Assembly (NCBI RefSeq): GCF_036016955.1
Contig: NZ_JAYWXI010000008.1
Span: forward strand, 71,543-135,542
Reading direction: 5' to 3'
Source: JAYWXI01 sp036016955
GTDB lineage: Bacteria > Bacteroidota > Bacteroidia > Flavobacteriales > Weeksellaceae
DNA length: 64,000 nucleotides
The notes under the pieces: model-generated
The model's database searches: none
What the model saw: the letters and a program-made list of their open reading frames with translations, nothing else
What the model was told of the DNA's origin: nothing
Made by a program: the position numbers and the translations under genes
Shown: one piece after another, positions 16,325 through 25,222 of the stretch
Position numbering within the stretch: position 1 is the stretch's first letter
Layout of the letters: every line of letters begins with the position of its first letter

Positions 16325-17854
16325 CTACTCCCATTCGATAGTAGCCGGCGGTTTGCTGGAAATGTCGTAAGCCACACGGTTAATGCCCCTAACTTCATTA
16401 ATGATTCGGTTGGACACCAGCTCCAAAAAGTCCCAAGGCAGTTTGCTGAACGTCGCCGTCATAAAGTCGATGGTATTGGCCGAACGAACCACCGCCGTGT
16501 ATTCGTAGGTTCTTTCGTCGCCCATCACCCCGACCGATTTCACCGGAAGCAAAACCACAAACGCCTGGGAAACCCTTTCGTAAAGGTCGTGACGGTAAAG
16601 CTCTTCGATGAAAATCGCATCGGCCTCCTGGAGAATCCGAACCTTCTCCGCATCCACTTCGCCCAAGATACGGATGCCCAACCCCGGCCCCGGAAAAGGA
16701 TGGCGGTACACCAAATCATGCGGAATTCCCAAAGCCTCCCCCACGCGTCGGACTTCATCCTTAAACAGTTCGCGAAGCGGCTCCAAAAGCTCCAAATGCA
16801 TCTCCTCGGGCAAGCCGCCCACGTTATGATGGGATTTAATCACCGCCGAAGGCCCCTTTACCGATTGGGATTCGATAACGTCGGGATAAATGGTCCCCTG
16901 AGCCAAAAATTTCGCCCCCTCGAACCGATGCGCCTGCTCGTCAAACACCGCCACGAATTCCCTGCCGATGATTTTTCGCTTTTCCTCCGGATCGCATACC
17001 CCCGAGAGTTTTTCCATAAAACGTGCCCGGGCGTCCACCATATGGATTTTCATATTGAAATGCGCCCCGTAGTTCTCCATCACTTTCTGCCCTTCGTCCT
17101 TACGTAAAAGCCCCGTATCCACAAAAATACAGGTCAGCTGGTCGCCGATGGCCTTGTGAATCAACACCGCCGCCACCGAAGAGTCCACCCCTCCGGAAAG
17201 CCCCAATATCACTTTTTCACCGCCTACTTTTTCTTTGATCTCGGCCACCGTCCGCTCAATATACCCCGTAAGTTTCCAGTTCTTTTCAGCCTTACAGATA
17301 GTAAAAACAAAATTTTCCAGCATACGGTTCCCCTCTTCGGTATGCGTTACCTCCGGATGAAACTGCAAAGCGTACAACTTTTTGGCCTCATTCGCCATGG
17401 CAGCAATCACACCGCTGCGCGCCGAAATTTCAAAACCTTCAGGCACCCGCTCCACTTCGTCAAAATGACTCATCCAAACCGTCGAAGTCCGGGAAACCCC
17501 CGAAAACAAAGCGTTACTCTTCAAAATCTCCAACTCCGATTTGCCGTACTCGCCTTTTACCCCTTTGGCCACTTTACCTCCGAGCAAATGAGCCGTAAGC
17601 TGCATCCCATAGCAAATCCCCAAAACCGGAACCCCGGCTTCAAACAAAGCCTTATCCACCAAATGAGCCTCCTCGGCGTTCACCGAACTGGGCCCGCCCG
17701 AAAGAATGATTCCCGCAGGCTTTTTATCCAAAATCTCCTCTAAAGGCGTATTGTAAGGCACAATCTCCGAATACACCTCCATTTCGCGAATTCTGCGTCC
17801 AATCAGTTGGTTGTACTGCGAACCAAAATCCAATATGATAATTCCGTTTTGCAT
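16325..17854 (-). CDS. guaA: GMP synthase (glutamine-hydrolysing)
   Basis: 509 residues from the ATG at 17854 (MQNGIIILDFGSQYNQLIGR); upstream in-frame codons to 17944 do not fit the family. N-terminal class I glutamine amidotransferase with the nucleophile C81 in GICYGMQ and His/Glu in FHPEVTHTEE; the ATP pyrophosphatase domain has the P-loop SGGVDSS near 222; the dimerisation domain ends in PPATIEWE. It converts XMP to GMP. It closes the purine gene series but is separated from purD by 141 bases with a terminator, so it is probably transcribed on its own. Confidence 0.96.
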   Translation of the reverse strand: MQNGIIILDFGSQYNQLIGRRIREMEVYSEIVPYNTPLEEILDKKPAGIILSGGPSSVNAEEAHLVDKALFEAGVPVLGICYGMQLTAHLLGGKVAKGVKGEYGKSELEILKSNALFSGVSRTSTVWMSHFDEVERVPEGFEISARSGVIAAMANEAKKLYALQFHPEVTHTEEGNRMLENFVFTICKAEKNWKLTGYIERTVAEIKEKVGGEKVILGLSGGVDSSVAAVLIHKAIGDQLTCIFVDTGLLRKDEGQKVMENYGAHFNMKIHMVDARARFMEKLSGVCDPEEKRKIIGREFVAVFDEQAHRFEGAKFLAQGTIYPDVIESQSVKGPSAVIKSHHNVGGLPEEMHLELLEPLRELFKDEVRRVGEALGIPHDLVYRHPFPGPGLGIRILGEVDAEKVRILQEADAIFIEELYRHDLYERVSQAFVVLLPVKSVGVMGDERTYEYTAVVRSANTIDFMTATFSKLPWDFLELVSNRIINEVRGINRVAYDISSKPPATIEWE

Positions 17855-17956
17855 ATTTTTTTTAATAAAAATCGTTAGTTTATTTTTTACGTTTCTCTCA
17901 AAGCCGCACAAAAAGCGCAGAAAGCAGAAAGAAACACCCCACAAAATCCAAGACAG

Positions 17957-17981
17957 AAAAAGACGTGATTTCTCACGTCTT
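17957..17981 (-). terminator. purD terminator
   Basis: Nine-base perfect stem AAGACGTGA / TCACGTCTT (17960-17968 with 17973-17981) with a 4-base loop, followed on the minus strand by TTTTTC. It lies just after the purD stop and before guaA. Confidence 0.85.
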
Positions 17982-17995
17982 ATCGTCTTCTTTTT

Positions 17996-19234
17996 TTAGA
18001 ATTTTGCTATATCTTCCCTATAAAACGCATAATCGAAGTTTACCGGCAAAGCATCCTCGTAAACCTTACGGCGGGCTTCCTCGTAAGTCTCTCCCGTCGC
18101 CACCAAGTTAAGCACCCTCCCTCCGGTGGTTACGATACGAGGCCCTTGGAAATTGGCTCCGGCAAAAAGCACCTGGCTGTGTTTTACTTTATCCGTTCCC
18201 GTCACCTCAAAACCGGTTTCGATGGTTTGAGGATAACCGCCCGAACACATCACCAAGCAAACCGCCTTCTTATCGGAAAATTTAAGCTCCAAAGACCGCC
18301 CTTCCAAACAAGCCAAAATGACGTCCAAAAGATTATTCTCCAACAAAGGCATAATCACCTGCGTCTCCGGATCCCCCATACGCATATTGTACTCCAACAA
18401 GTAGCAGCCCTTCGCCGTAACCATCAAACCAAAAAAGATAAACCCTTTAAATTTAAGGTCTTCCGCCTTCAATCCCTTGAGGGTAGGCTCCAAAATATTT
18501 TGACGGAAATCCGCCATATGTTCAGCCGTAAACTGGGGATTGGGCGCCACGCTGCCCATACCGCCCGTATTAGGCCCTTTGTCTCCGTCTCCTACTTTCT
18601 TGTAATCCTTTACCGGAATGCACGGATAAAGCTCTTCTCCATTGGAAAAAGCAATAATCGAAGCCTCAAACCCCTGCAGATACTCTTCCACAATCACCCG
18701 AATCCCCGCATCGCCAAACACCCTACGAATCATAAAATCGTGAAGCGTGGCCTCCGCCTGATTCAAATTATCGCAAATCACCACGCCTTTGCCCCCGGCC
18801 AATCCGCTGGCCTTAATCACCAAAGGAAACGCTTGCCCACGAACGTAGTCCAATGCCTCCTGATAAGCATCGAAAATCTCCGCCGAAGCCGTCTTTATCC
18901 CATACTGCTGCATGAATTTTTTGGAAAAAGCCTTACTGCCCTCCAATTTTGCAGCCTTTTGTTTCGGCCCGAAAATCTTAAGCCCTTTGGCTTTAAATTC
19001 GTCCACAATTCCGTCCACCAGCGTCGCCTCCGGCCCCACAATCGTAAGATCGATTTTCTCGTTCTGGGCAAAACGGCAAAGCCCTTCCACATTCCCTTCG
19101 TAAACATTCTTCCCCAAAACTTCCGTCGTGGCGTTCCCTTTGGCAAAATACATCGCCGTGATTCTAGAATCGTCTTTCAATTTCATCGCCAACGCCGACT
19201 CCCGGCCGCCGTCACCAATTAACAATATTCTCAT
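17996..19234 (-). CDS. purD: Phosphoribosylamine-glycine ligase (GAR synthetase)
   Basis: 412 residues, starting MRILLIGDGGRESALAMKL. N-domain with GDGGRE, central ATP-grasp domain (VIKASGLAGGKGVVIC; NTGGMGSVAPNPQ; YLLEYNMRMGDPETQ) and the C-terminal domain. It makes GAR from phosphoribosylamine, glycine and ATP in purine synthesis. An own promoter at 19263-19292 shows it can be transcribed separately from purMNH. Confidence 0.95.
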   Translation of the reverse strand: MRILLIGDGGRESALAMKLKDDSRITAMYFAKGNATTEVLGKNVYEGNVEGLCRFAQNEKIDLTIVGPEATLVDGIVDEFKAKGLKIFGPKQKAAKLEGSKAFSKKFMQQYGIKTASAEIFDAYQEALDYVRGQAFPLVIKASGLAGGKGVVICDNLNQAEATLHDFMIRRVFGDAGIRVIVEEYLQGFEASIIAFSNGEELYPCIPVKDYKKVGDGDKGPNTGGMGSVAPNPQFTAEHMADFRQNILEPTLKGLKAEDLKFKGFIFFGLMVTAKGCYLLEYNMRMGDPETQVIMPLLENNLLDVILACLEGRSLELKFSDKKAVCLVMCSGGYPQTIETGFEVTGTDKVKHSQVLFAGANFQGPRIVTTGGRVLNLVATGETYEEARRKVYEDALPVNFDYAFYREDIAKF

Positions 19235-19262
19235 AATTTCTTTTTTCGTTTGTTACAATAGA

Positions 19263-19292
19263 CAAATTTAACGTAATAATGCCTCACCGCAA
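19263..19292 (-). promoter_or_regulatory. purD promoter
   Basis: Minus strand TTG (19292-19290), 19 bases, TAAATTTG (19270-19263). Full consensus match, about 30 bases before the purD ATG. Confidence 0.75.
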
Positions 19293-19321
19293 AACCCCTC
19301 TGAGTCTTTTATCTCTTTTCG

Positions 19322-20839
19322 TTAATGAAGAAAATGCCTCATCCCCGTAAAAATCATCGCTATGCCGTGCTCGTCAGCCGCCTGAACCGACTCCTCGTCC
19401 CGCACGCTGCCTCCGGGCTGGATAATCGCCCGAATCCCCTGATCCGCGCAAAAATCCACCACGTCGCGGAACGGAAAAAACGCATCGGAAGCCAAAACCA
19501 AGTCCCCTGAAAATTTCGCTTTCGCCCGTTCAACCGCCTGCTGCGTCGCCCAAATCCGATTAACTTGACCCCCGCCAATCCCAAGCGCCTGAGCCCCATT
19601 GGAAACCACAATCGCATTGGATTTAACGTATTTCACCACCCTTTGGGCAAACACCAAAGCCTTCTTCTGCGCTTCGGTAGGCTCAACCCGAGTAACCGTT
19701 TTTAAATCGTCCGAAAACGCAGAATCGTTGGACTGAACCAACATCCCGCCATCAATCTTAACCCAAGTCTGAGCATCGGATACCGGATGGTTAATTTTAA
19801 TAATTCTCAAATTTTTCTTTTTCCTTAAAATCTCAAGCGCTTCCGCCTCAAAATCAGGCGCCATGACAATCTCCAAAAAAGTTTGGTTAAGCTCCGTGGC
19901 CGTCGCTGCATCCACCCTATAGTTCATCGCCACAATCCCCCCGAAAATTGAAACCGGATCGCACTCAAAGGTCTTACGGTACGTTTCCAAAGCCGTCGTA
20001 CCTACCGCCACACCGCAAGGCGTGGAATGCTTTACCGCACAGCAAGCCATCTCCGCACCGAATTCGGAAACCACTTTCCAACACAAATCCATATCGCGAA
20101 GGTTATTGAACGAAAGTTCTTTGCCTCCCAAAATTTCAAAATCCTTCATCGCCCCATTTTGAGCCGTATCCACATAATAAGCCGCACTCTGGTGAGGATT
20201 TTCGCCATAACGTAAATCCGAAACTTTACGGTAAGAAGCATTAAGGTAAGGCGGATAATCGTCCTCCAACAGCATCCTCGCTATCGCCGCATCGTAAGCC
20301 GATGTAAGGTTAAACACCTTCCCCGCCAGCCTTTTTCTCGTTTCAAAAGCCGTATCCCCCTGAGCCGCAATCTCCGCCTGAACCACCGCATAATCCGAAA
20401 CCTCCGTAATCACCGTTACCGCATCAAAATTCTTCGCCGCCGAACGAAGCATCGATGGCCCGCCTATGTCGATAAATTCAACCTTCTCCTCCAACGCAAT
20501 GGATTTATTCACGTTTTCAAAAAACGGGTAAAGGTTCACCACCACCAAATCAATCAGCGCTATCGAATGCGCCTGAACCGTCTTCATATGCTCCTCGTTA
20601 GAACGAACCGCCAACAGCCCGCCATGAATCTTGGGATGAAGCGTCTTTACCCGCCCATCCAACATCTCCGGAAAACAAGTTACCTCGTCGATAGGCACAG
20701 GCGAAAGCCCTGCTTCTTTTAAATGTTTGAATGTTCCACCCGTAGAAATAAGTTCGTACCCGTTAGACTCTAAAAAACGGGCAAAATCAATAAGCCCGCT
20801 CTTGTCGGAAACACTGATTAACGCTCTTCTTTTTTTCAT
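19322..20839 (-). CDS. purH: Bifunctional AICAR formyltransferase / IMP cyclohydrolase
   Basis: 505 residues from the ATG at 20839 (MKKRRALISVSDKSGLIDFA); an earlier in-frame ATG at 20875 is less likely. The IMP cyclohydrolase (MGS-like) domain covers about 1-190 with ISTGGTFKHL; the formyltransferase domain follows with KHSTPCGVAVG and the closing QPGGSVRDEE. It performs the last two steps to IMP. Third gene of the purM-purN-purH unit, 71 bases after purN. Confidence 0.95.
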   Translation of the reverse strand: MKKRRALISVSDKSGLIDFARFLESNGYELISTGGTFKHLKEAGLSPVPIDEVTCFPEMLDGRVKTLHPKIHGGLLAVRSNEEHMKTVQAHSIALIDLVVVNLYPFFENVNKSIALEEKVEFIDIGGPSMLRSAAKNFDAVTVITEVSDYAVVQAEIAAQGDTAFETRKRLAGKVFNLTSAYDAAIARMLLEDDYPPYLNASYRKVSDLRYGENPHQSAAYYVDTAQNGAMKDFEILGGKELSFNNLRDMDLCWKVVSEFGAEMACCAVKHSTPCGVAVGTTALETYRKTFECDPVSIFGGIVAMNYRVDAATATELNQTFLEIVMAPDFEAEALEILRKKKNLRIIKINHPVSDAQTWVKIDGGMLVQSNDSAFSDDLKTVTRVEPTEAQKKALVFAQRVVKYVKSNAIVVSNGAQALGIGGGQVNRIWATQQAVERAKAKFSGDLVLASDAFFPFRDVVDFCADQGIRAIIQPGGSVRDEESVQAADEHGIAMIFTGMRHFLH

Positions 20840-20910
20840 TTTCACTCGATCTATTTGTTTTAATTCCCGCATCATCGTAAAAAATGCAGGGTAATTGTAA
20901 TTTTATCGTT

Positions 20911-21495
20911 CTAATTAAACGCTATTGATTGCTCTCCATTCAAAAGTTGTCCTATCGCCTTGGGCAAAATTTCATATTCCACCTGATGAACCTTCTGAGC
21001 CAAAGATTCGGGCGTGTCCCCCGCCGTCACCTCAACCGCCCCCTGAAGAATAATTCCGCCTTCATCAATCCCCGAGGTGACATGGTGCACCGTTGCTCCA
21101 CTTTGGGTTTCACCAGCCGCCAAAACCGCACGATGAACATTCATCCCCCACATCCCACGCCCCCCGTATTTGGGAAGCAAAGACGGATGGATATTGATGA
21201 TCCTCCCCCGGTACTTCTCGGTAAATTCCGCACTCAAAATGGACAAAAATCCCGCCAGTACAATTAAGTCCGTATCCTTTGGCAAAACCCGTTGCAAAGC
21301 CTCCGAAAAAGCCTTCCCCCTAGGAAGTTGCACCCCTTGAATCCCAGCATCGGCCGCACGTTGAAGCCCGTAGCACGCCCGATCGGAAACCACCAAAACC
21401 ACTTCAACATTCGCCAAACTCCCCGAATCAATGCACTCCAAAATCCGCTGGAGATTCGTTCCCGACCCCGATACCAAAACCACTATTTTTTTCAT
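20911..21495 (-). CDS. purN: Phosphoribosylglycinamide formyltransferase
   Basis: 194 residues. N-terminal VSGSGTNLQRIL binds the phosphoribosyl group; the catalytic region has NIHPSLLPKYGGRGMWG with the catalytic N and H, and the conserved Asp in HHVTSGIDEG. It adds a formyl group from 10-formyl-THF to GAR. 20 bases downstream of purM, clearly co-transcribed. Confidence 0.95.
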   Translation of the reverse strand: MKKIVVLVSGSGTNLQRILECIDSGSLANVEVVLVVSDRACYGLQRAADAGIQGVQLPRGKAFSEALQRVLPKDTDLIVLAGFLSILSAEFTEKYRGRIINIHPSLLPKYGGRGMWGMNVHRAVLAAGETQSGATVHHVTSGIDEGGIILQGAVEVTAGDTPESLAQKVHQVEYEILPKAIGQLLNGEQSIAFN

Positions 21496-21515
21496 TTTCC
21501 TATCCTCAAAAAAGT

Positions 21516-22511
21516 CTAAAGCCCTTCCAATACAATTTTTTCTTCACCTTCCGTAACCACTCCAATCTCATAAGCCTCCGGAAGAAGCGCCAAAGCCTTT
21601 TCAACCAAAGCCTCGTCCAAAACCACTACCATGCCAACCCCCATATTAAACGTTCCGAACATTTCTTCCCGTTCAATCGCTCCGCGACGCTCCAGCTCCA
21701 ACATCACACTCGGAATCTTGATTACCGAAGTATCAATCTTCGCCGAAAGCCCCTCCGGAATAATTCTCGGCACATTCTCTATCAATCCGCCCCCCGTAAT
21801 GTGGGCTATACCACTAAGCGTCATCGCCTGCATCAACTTCTTAATAGACTGATAGTACAACTTGGTCGGTACCAAAAGTGTCTCATAAAGCGGACGCCCC
21901 TCAAACAATTCGTCAAATTGAGGAAAAACCTTACGAACCAAAGAAAATCCGTTGCTATGGAATCCCGAACTTGGCAAAGCCAAAAGACGATCACCAGCCT
22001 TAATCTTGGAACCGTCGATAATCTGATCTTTCTCTACAATCCCCACACAAAATCCCGCTACATCGTAGTCCCCAACCTGATACATCCCCGGCATCTCCGC
22101 CGTCTCACCTCCAATCAAAGCGCATTCGTTATCCTTACAAGCCTCTACCATCCCCATCACAATTTCCGCCGCTACATCAGCATCCAACTTGCCACAAGCC
22201 AAATAGTCCAAAAAGAATAACGGTTTCGCCCCATGGCATACAATATCGTTCGCACACATAGCAAAACAATCAATCCCTATCGAATCGTAACGACGTGTAT
22301 CCAATGCCACCTTCAGCTTCGTCCCAACCCCGTCGGTACCCGAAACCAAAACCGGATTTTTATACCCCGAAAGCTCGTAAAATGCACCAAAACTTCCCAA
22401 ATTGTTCAACACATTGGCATTGTGCGTCTGCGCAACTGCACCCTTAATCTTATCGACGGTTTTGTACCCCTCCTCTTTATCCACTCCTGCGGATTTGTAA
22501 GTATTGCTCAT
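21516..22511 (-). CDS. purM: Phosphoribosylformylglycinamidine cyclo-ligase (AIR synthetase)
   Basis: 331 residues. Typical PurM stretches are SGTDGVGTKLKVAL, FAMCANDIVCHGAKPLFFLDY and LIGGETAEMPGMY (ATP site) plus HITGGGLIENVPRI. It closes the imidazole ring of AIR. First gene of the purMNH unit. About 50 bases upstream stands an intrinsic terminator that ends a candidate structured RNA driven by a strong promoter, so purM is either attenuated or has a separate start. Confidence 0.95.
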   Translation of the reverse strand: MSNTYKSAGVDKEEGYKTVDKIKGAVAQTHNANVLNNLGSFGAFYELSGYKNPVLVSGTDGVGTKLKVALDTRRYDSIGIDCFAMCANDIVCHGAKPLFFLDYLACGKLDADVAAEIVMGMVEACKDNECALIGGETAEMPGMYQVGDYDVAGFCVGIVEKDQIIDGSKIKAGDRLLALPSSGFHSNGFSLVRKVFPQFDELFEGRPLYETLLVPTKLYYQSIKKLMQAMTLSGIAHITGGGLIENVPRIIPEGLSAKIDTSVIKIPSVMLELERRGAIEREEMFGTFNMGVGMVVVLDEALVEKALALLPEAYEIGVVTEGEEKIVLEGL

Positions 22512-22558
22512 ATTCGATTACTAAAGTTTTTTATCTTTTTTACAACCGCAAAGCCCAA

Positions 22559-22590
22559 TAAAAAAGCCGACAATCTTCCAGACGTCGGCT
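22559..22590 (-). terminator. Intrinsic terminator upstream of purM
   Basis: Minus strand AGCCGAC, 12-base loop, GTCGGCT followed by TTTTTTATT. No coding gene precedes it on this strand, so it terminates the candidate RNA at 22559-22696 or acts as purM attenuator. Confidence 0.8.
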
Positions 22591-22696
22591 CTTTCTATTT
22601 CTCAGGTTTCGTGCAGGCTCCATGTTCCGAAATCAAATCGATACGCTTCGAAAAAGAGATGCACGGCTTTACCACTGTTTACGGTTTAATTTTGTT
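22559..22696 (-). ncRNA. Candidate structured small RNA or purM leader (6S-like possible)
   Basis: A full consensus promoter (22701-22732) and an intrinsic terminator (22559-22590) bracket about 135 bases without a credible open frame. The RNA can fold into a rod: CGTGCA (22665-22660) with TGCACG (22615-22610), then CTC with GAG, then TTTCGAA (22653-22647) with TTCGGAA (22631-22625, one G-U) closing a 15-base loop; outside the rod CAG/GGT can pair with ACC/CTG. A rod with internal loops plus terminator recalls 6S RNA, and flavobacteria have a 6S-Flavo class, but I cannot match a covariance model by eye. The alternative is a cis-acting purine leader. Confidence 0.5.
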
Positions 22697-22700
22697 TTTG

Positions 22701-22732
22701 CGAAAATAATATTTTTTTGAATTCCCTCAAAA
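22701..22732 (-). promoter_or_regulatory. Promoter of the candidate RNA upstream of purM
   Basis: Minus strand TTTTG (TTG 22730-22728), exactly 19 bases, TATTTTCG (22708-22701), 7 of 8 to TAnnTTTG counting free positions. Predicted transcript start near 22695, nearly 190 bases before purM. Confidence 0.65.
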
Positions 22733-22816
22733 CAAATTTGGTTTTGTTTTCCCCAGTTATTGCCACAACAACAAAATAAAAAAACGCCCTACATCAAAAT
22801 TATAAACAGAAATAGT

Positions 22817-22824
22817 TACTTTTG
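22817..22824 (+). promoter_or_regulatory. Candidate -7 box for the DUF808 gene
   Basis: TACTTTTG, exact TAnnTTTG match, 18 bases before the ATG at 22843; no TTG at the expected distance. It supports the start at 22843 rather than 22822. Confidence 0.45.
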
Positions 22825-22842
22825 CCCCAAAGATTTACACCT

Positions 22843-23718
22843 ATGGCTTCTGGTTTTTTTGCTATCCTAGACGATATTGGCGCCCTAATGGACGACGTGG
22901 CATCCGCTTCCAAAATCGCCACGCGGCAAACCGCCGGCATCTTGGGCGACGATTTGGCCGTTAATGCCGAAAAAGCTACCGGTTTTCTCGCCTCAAGAGA
23001 AATCCCCGTTCTTATGGCTATCATGAAAGGTTCGTTCCTGAACAAATTAATCATCGTTCCCATCGCCTTCCTCCTCCAAGTTCTTTTTCCGCCTGCCATT
23101 AAGGTCATTTTGGTCATCGGTGGGTTATACCTTGCCTTCGAAGGCGTGGAAAAAATCATCGAATTCTTTTTCCACCGCCCCCAAAAAAGCCAGCAAACCC
23201 TGCAAGAAAACCAACAAGACCAAAACGAAGACAACGAAAAAGCCAAAATAAAATCCGCCATAACCACGGATTTCATCCTCTCCATAGAAATTGTCATCAT
23301 CGCTTTGGGAACCGTACTCAACGAACCGCTAATCACCCAAATCCTTGCCGTATCGGTGGTTTCAATTCTTGCCACCGTAGGCGTCTACGGCATCGTCGCC
23401 CTCATCGTAAGAATGGACGACGCCGGCTATAGTCTCCTCAAAAAATCCAACCACAAAGGAGCCTTGGCTTCCCTGGGAACTTTCTTAATCAAAGCCTTAC
23501 CCATCGTCATCAAAGCCTTAGGCGTTATCGGAACCATCGCTCTCATTCTAGTAGCCGGAGGCATCTTCGACCATAACATCGATTTCCTGCACCACCAATT
23601 CCCCAAATGGCCCGAAATGCTAAGACAAGCTTTCTACGGCCTAACCGGCGGATTACTCATGGTCCCGGTCTTTCTACTAATAAAAAAAGGACTTTCAGCC
23701 TTAAAATCGAAAAAATAA
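22843..23718 (+). CDS. DUF808 family membrane protein (YedI-like)
   Basis: 291 residues starting MASGFFAILDDIGALMDDVA, the invariant DUF808 N-terminus. It continues with LGDDLAVNAEKATGF, then about six to seven membrane helices from residue 55 onward and a charged loop near 115-145 rich in Gln, Glu and Asp. Length and motifs match the family throughout. Function unknown; inner-membrane location expected. Transcribed alone. Confidence 0.9.
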   Translation: MASGFFAILDDIGALMDDVASASKIATRQTAGILGDDLAVNAEKATGFLASREIPVLMAIMKGSFLNKLIIVPIAFLLQVLFPPAIKVILVIGGLYLAFEGVEKIIEFFFHRPQKSQQTLQENQQDQNEDNEKAKIKSAITTDFILSIEIVIIALGTVLNEPLITQILAVSVVSILATVGVYGIVALIVRMDDAGYSLLKKSNHKGALASLGTFLIKALPIVIKALGVIGTIALILVAGGIFDHNIDFLHHQFPKWPEMLRQAFYGLTGGLLMVPVFLLIKKGLSALKSKK

Positions 23719-23722
23719 CAAA

Positions 23723-23757
23723 AAACATCCGACAGACTTAAAGTTTGTCGGATGTTT
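23723..23757. terminator. Bidirectional terminator
   Basis: ACATCCGACA / TGTCGGATGT stem with A run before and T-rich sequence after, between the convergent DUF808 and FMN-reductase genes. Confidence 0.8.
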
Positions 23758-23759
23758 GT

Positions 23760-24302
23760 TTAAAGCCCTAAAGCCTTTTTCACTTCAGCAATCTTGGCTT
23801 CCAACTCCTTCCTTTTAGCTTCGTCCACAACCCCTTCGCCTTCCCTAAAGTTCGCCTGAAACTGAGGCAAAACAAAATTGGCAATCACCTCCCCACCACT
23901 GTGAGGCGCACGCTTCATAAAGAGCTCCGAAACATGAAGCCCGCCACCCTGCCCGGGAGCCGTCGAAAGAAGAAAAATAGGTTTCCCGCCAAAATGCGCT
24001 CTTCCCGGAACCCTCGATACCCAGTCAAAAACGTTTTTAAACGCCGTAGAGTAAGCCGAATTATGTTCCGCCAAAGCCATAACGATTAAATCGGAGCCGT
24101 CTATCTTCCCTGCAAAATCCACCGCCAAAGAATGAACCCCTTCCGTCCTTTCCCGATCCTCACTGTAAATCGGCATCTCGTAGTCGTTAAGATCCAATAC
24201 TTCCACCTCGTTCCCCGAAGCAAAAGACTCAACCACGTGCGCCAATAATTTTTTATTAATCGATGTCGAAGAAATACTTCCTGCAAATGCTAAAATTTTC
24301 AT
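23760..24302 (-). CDS. NADPH-dependent FMN reductase family protein
   Basis: 180 residues with a flavodoxin-like fold: FAGSISSTSINKKLL at the N-terminus is the FMN phosphate loop, followed by DYEMPIYSED and MALAEHNSAYSTAFKNVFDW, the flavin-binding signature of the NADPH-dependent FMN/quinone/azo reductase group. Cytoplasmic. It precedes nothing on its strand; pirin lies 35 bases upstream on the same strand, so the two are likely co-transcribed, both tied to redox stress by family knowledge. Confidence 0.88.
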   Translation of the reverse strand: MKILAFAGSISSTSINKKLLAHVVESFASGNEVEVLDLNDYEMPIYSEDRERTEGVHSLAVDFAGKIDGSDLIVMALAEHNSAYSTAFKNVFDWVSRVPGRAHFGGKPIFLLSTAPGQGGGLHVSELFMKRAPHSGGEVIANFVLPQFQANFREGEGVVDEAKRKELEAKIAEVKKALGL

Positions 24303-24337
24303 AATAATCTCTTTATTTTATACAAATTAATTTTTCC

Positions 24338-25060
24338 TTAAATCCGAGGCAACTGCATGGGAACCTCAATCAAAAGCACCTCCGAAGCCTCTAAAGCCTC
24401 CACCCGAAAGCCCGACGTTTCGTAAATCCCAAGGCCATCCCTAGCCGAAAGCACCTCATCCGACACCCGAACTTCCCCCGAAATCACAAATACATAAACC
24501 CCGTTCCCTTCCTTCTTCAAGGAGTACTCTCTTGCCACCCCTTGATCGAATTCCGCCAAATGAAGCCAGGCCTCCTGATGGATCCAAGCCCCTTCATCCT
24601 CCGGAAAAGGAGATACAATCTGACGAAACTCGTTCGGTTGCCCCACTTCCGAAACACGAATTTGCTGGTACCGAGGTTCCACATTCTGACGGTTGGGAAA
24701 AACCCAAATCTGCAATAACGTTACCGCTTGATCCTTCAATCCGTTAAATTCACTATGCTGAACGCCCGTCCCTGCGCTCATGACTTGGATTTCACCTTTC
24801 TGAATCGCACCAAAGTTCCCCATCGAATCCCGATGATGAAGCTCGCCACTAAGAGGAATCGTCACAATTTCCATATTCGCATGCGGATGCATTCCAAAAC
24901 CCTGACCTACAGCCACATAATCATCATTCAACACCCGAAGATTACCAAAATGCATTCGGGAAGAATCATAATAGTTGGCAAAACTAAACGTATGATTCGC
25001 TACCAACCAGCCGTGATTCTGAAACCCCCGACTCTCTGCTTTATGCAATACTTTTTTCAT
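24338..25060 (-). CDS. Pirin family protein (bicupin)
   Basis: 240 residues, the usual size of bacterial YhhW-type pirins. Metal ligands H58, H60, H102 and E104 in GMHPHANMEIVT and GVQHSE are all present, so the N-terminal cupin can bind iron; the second cupin is degenerate as usual. E. coli YhhW has quercetinase activity, but physiological roles are unclear. Leads the FMN-reductase gene; a TACTTTTG box lies upstream at 25112-25105. Confidence 0.9.
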   Translation of the reverse strand: MKKVLHKAESRGFQNHGWLVANHTFSFANYYDSSRMHFGNLRVLNDDYVAVGQGFGMHPHANMEIVTIPLSGELHHRDSMGNFGAIQKGEIQVMSAGTGVQHSEFNGLKDQAVTLLQIWVFPNRQNVEPRYQQIRVSEVGQPNEFRQIVSPFPEDEGAWIHQEAWLHLAEFDQGVAREYSLKKEGNGVYVFVISGEVRVSDEVLSARDGLGIYETSGFRVEALEASEVLLIEVPMQLPRI

Positions 25061-25104
25061 TTTCTCACTTTTTAAAGTTATATTTTCAGTGATTTTTCAC
25101 AGGA

Positions 25105-25112
25105 CAAAAGTA
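25105..25112 (-). promoter_or_regulatory. Candidate -7 box for pirin
   Basis: TACTTTTG on the minus strand, exact TAnnTTTG match 45 bases before the ATG; no TTG at the 19-base spacing. Confidence 0.4.
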
Positions 25113-25222
25113 AAGAACAAAGCCCTCCCCACTCTTGATGTAGGATAAGAAATACTCTGGAGAACAACATACCAAAAATATTCAAAAATATTCCTTTACT
25201 TTGGGGGTTAAAACCCACAAAT

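Noticed and set aside
17870..17960. Promoter for guaA
   Set aside because: A TTG is present, but the sequence 19 bases on (TAAAAAAT) does not match the -7 box well enough to report.
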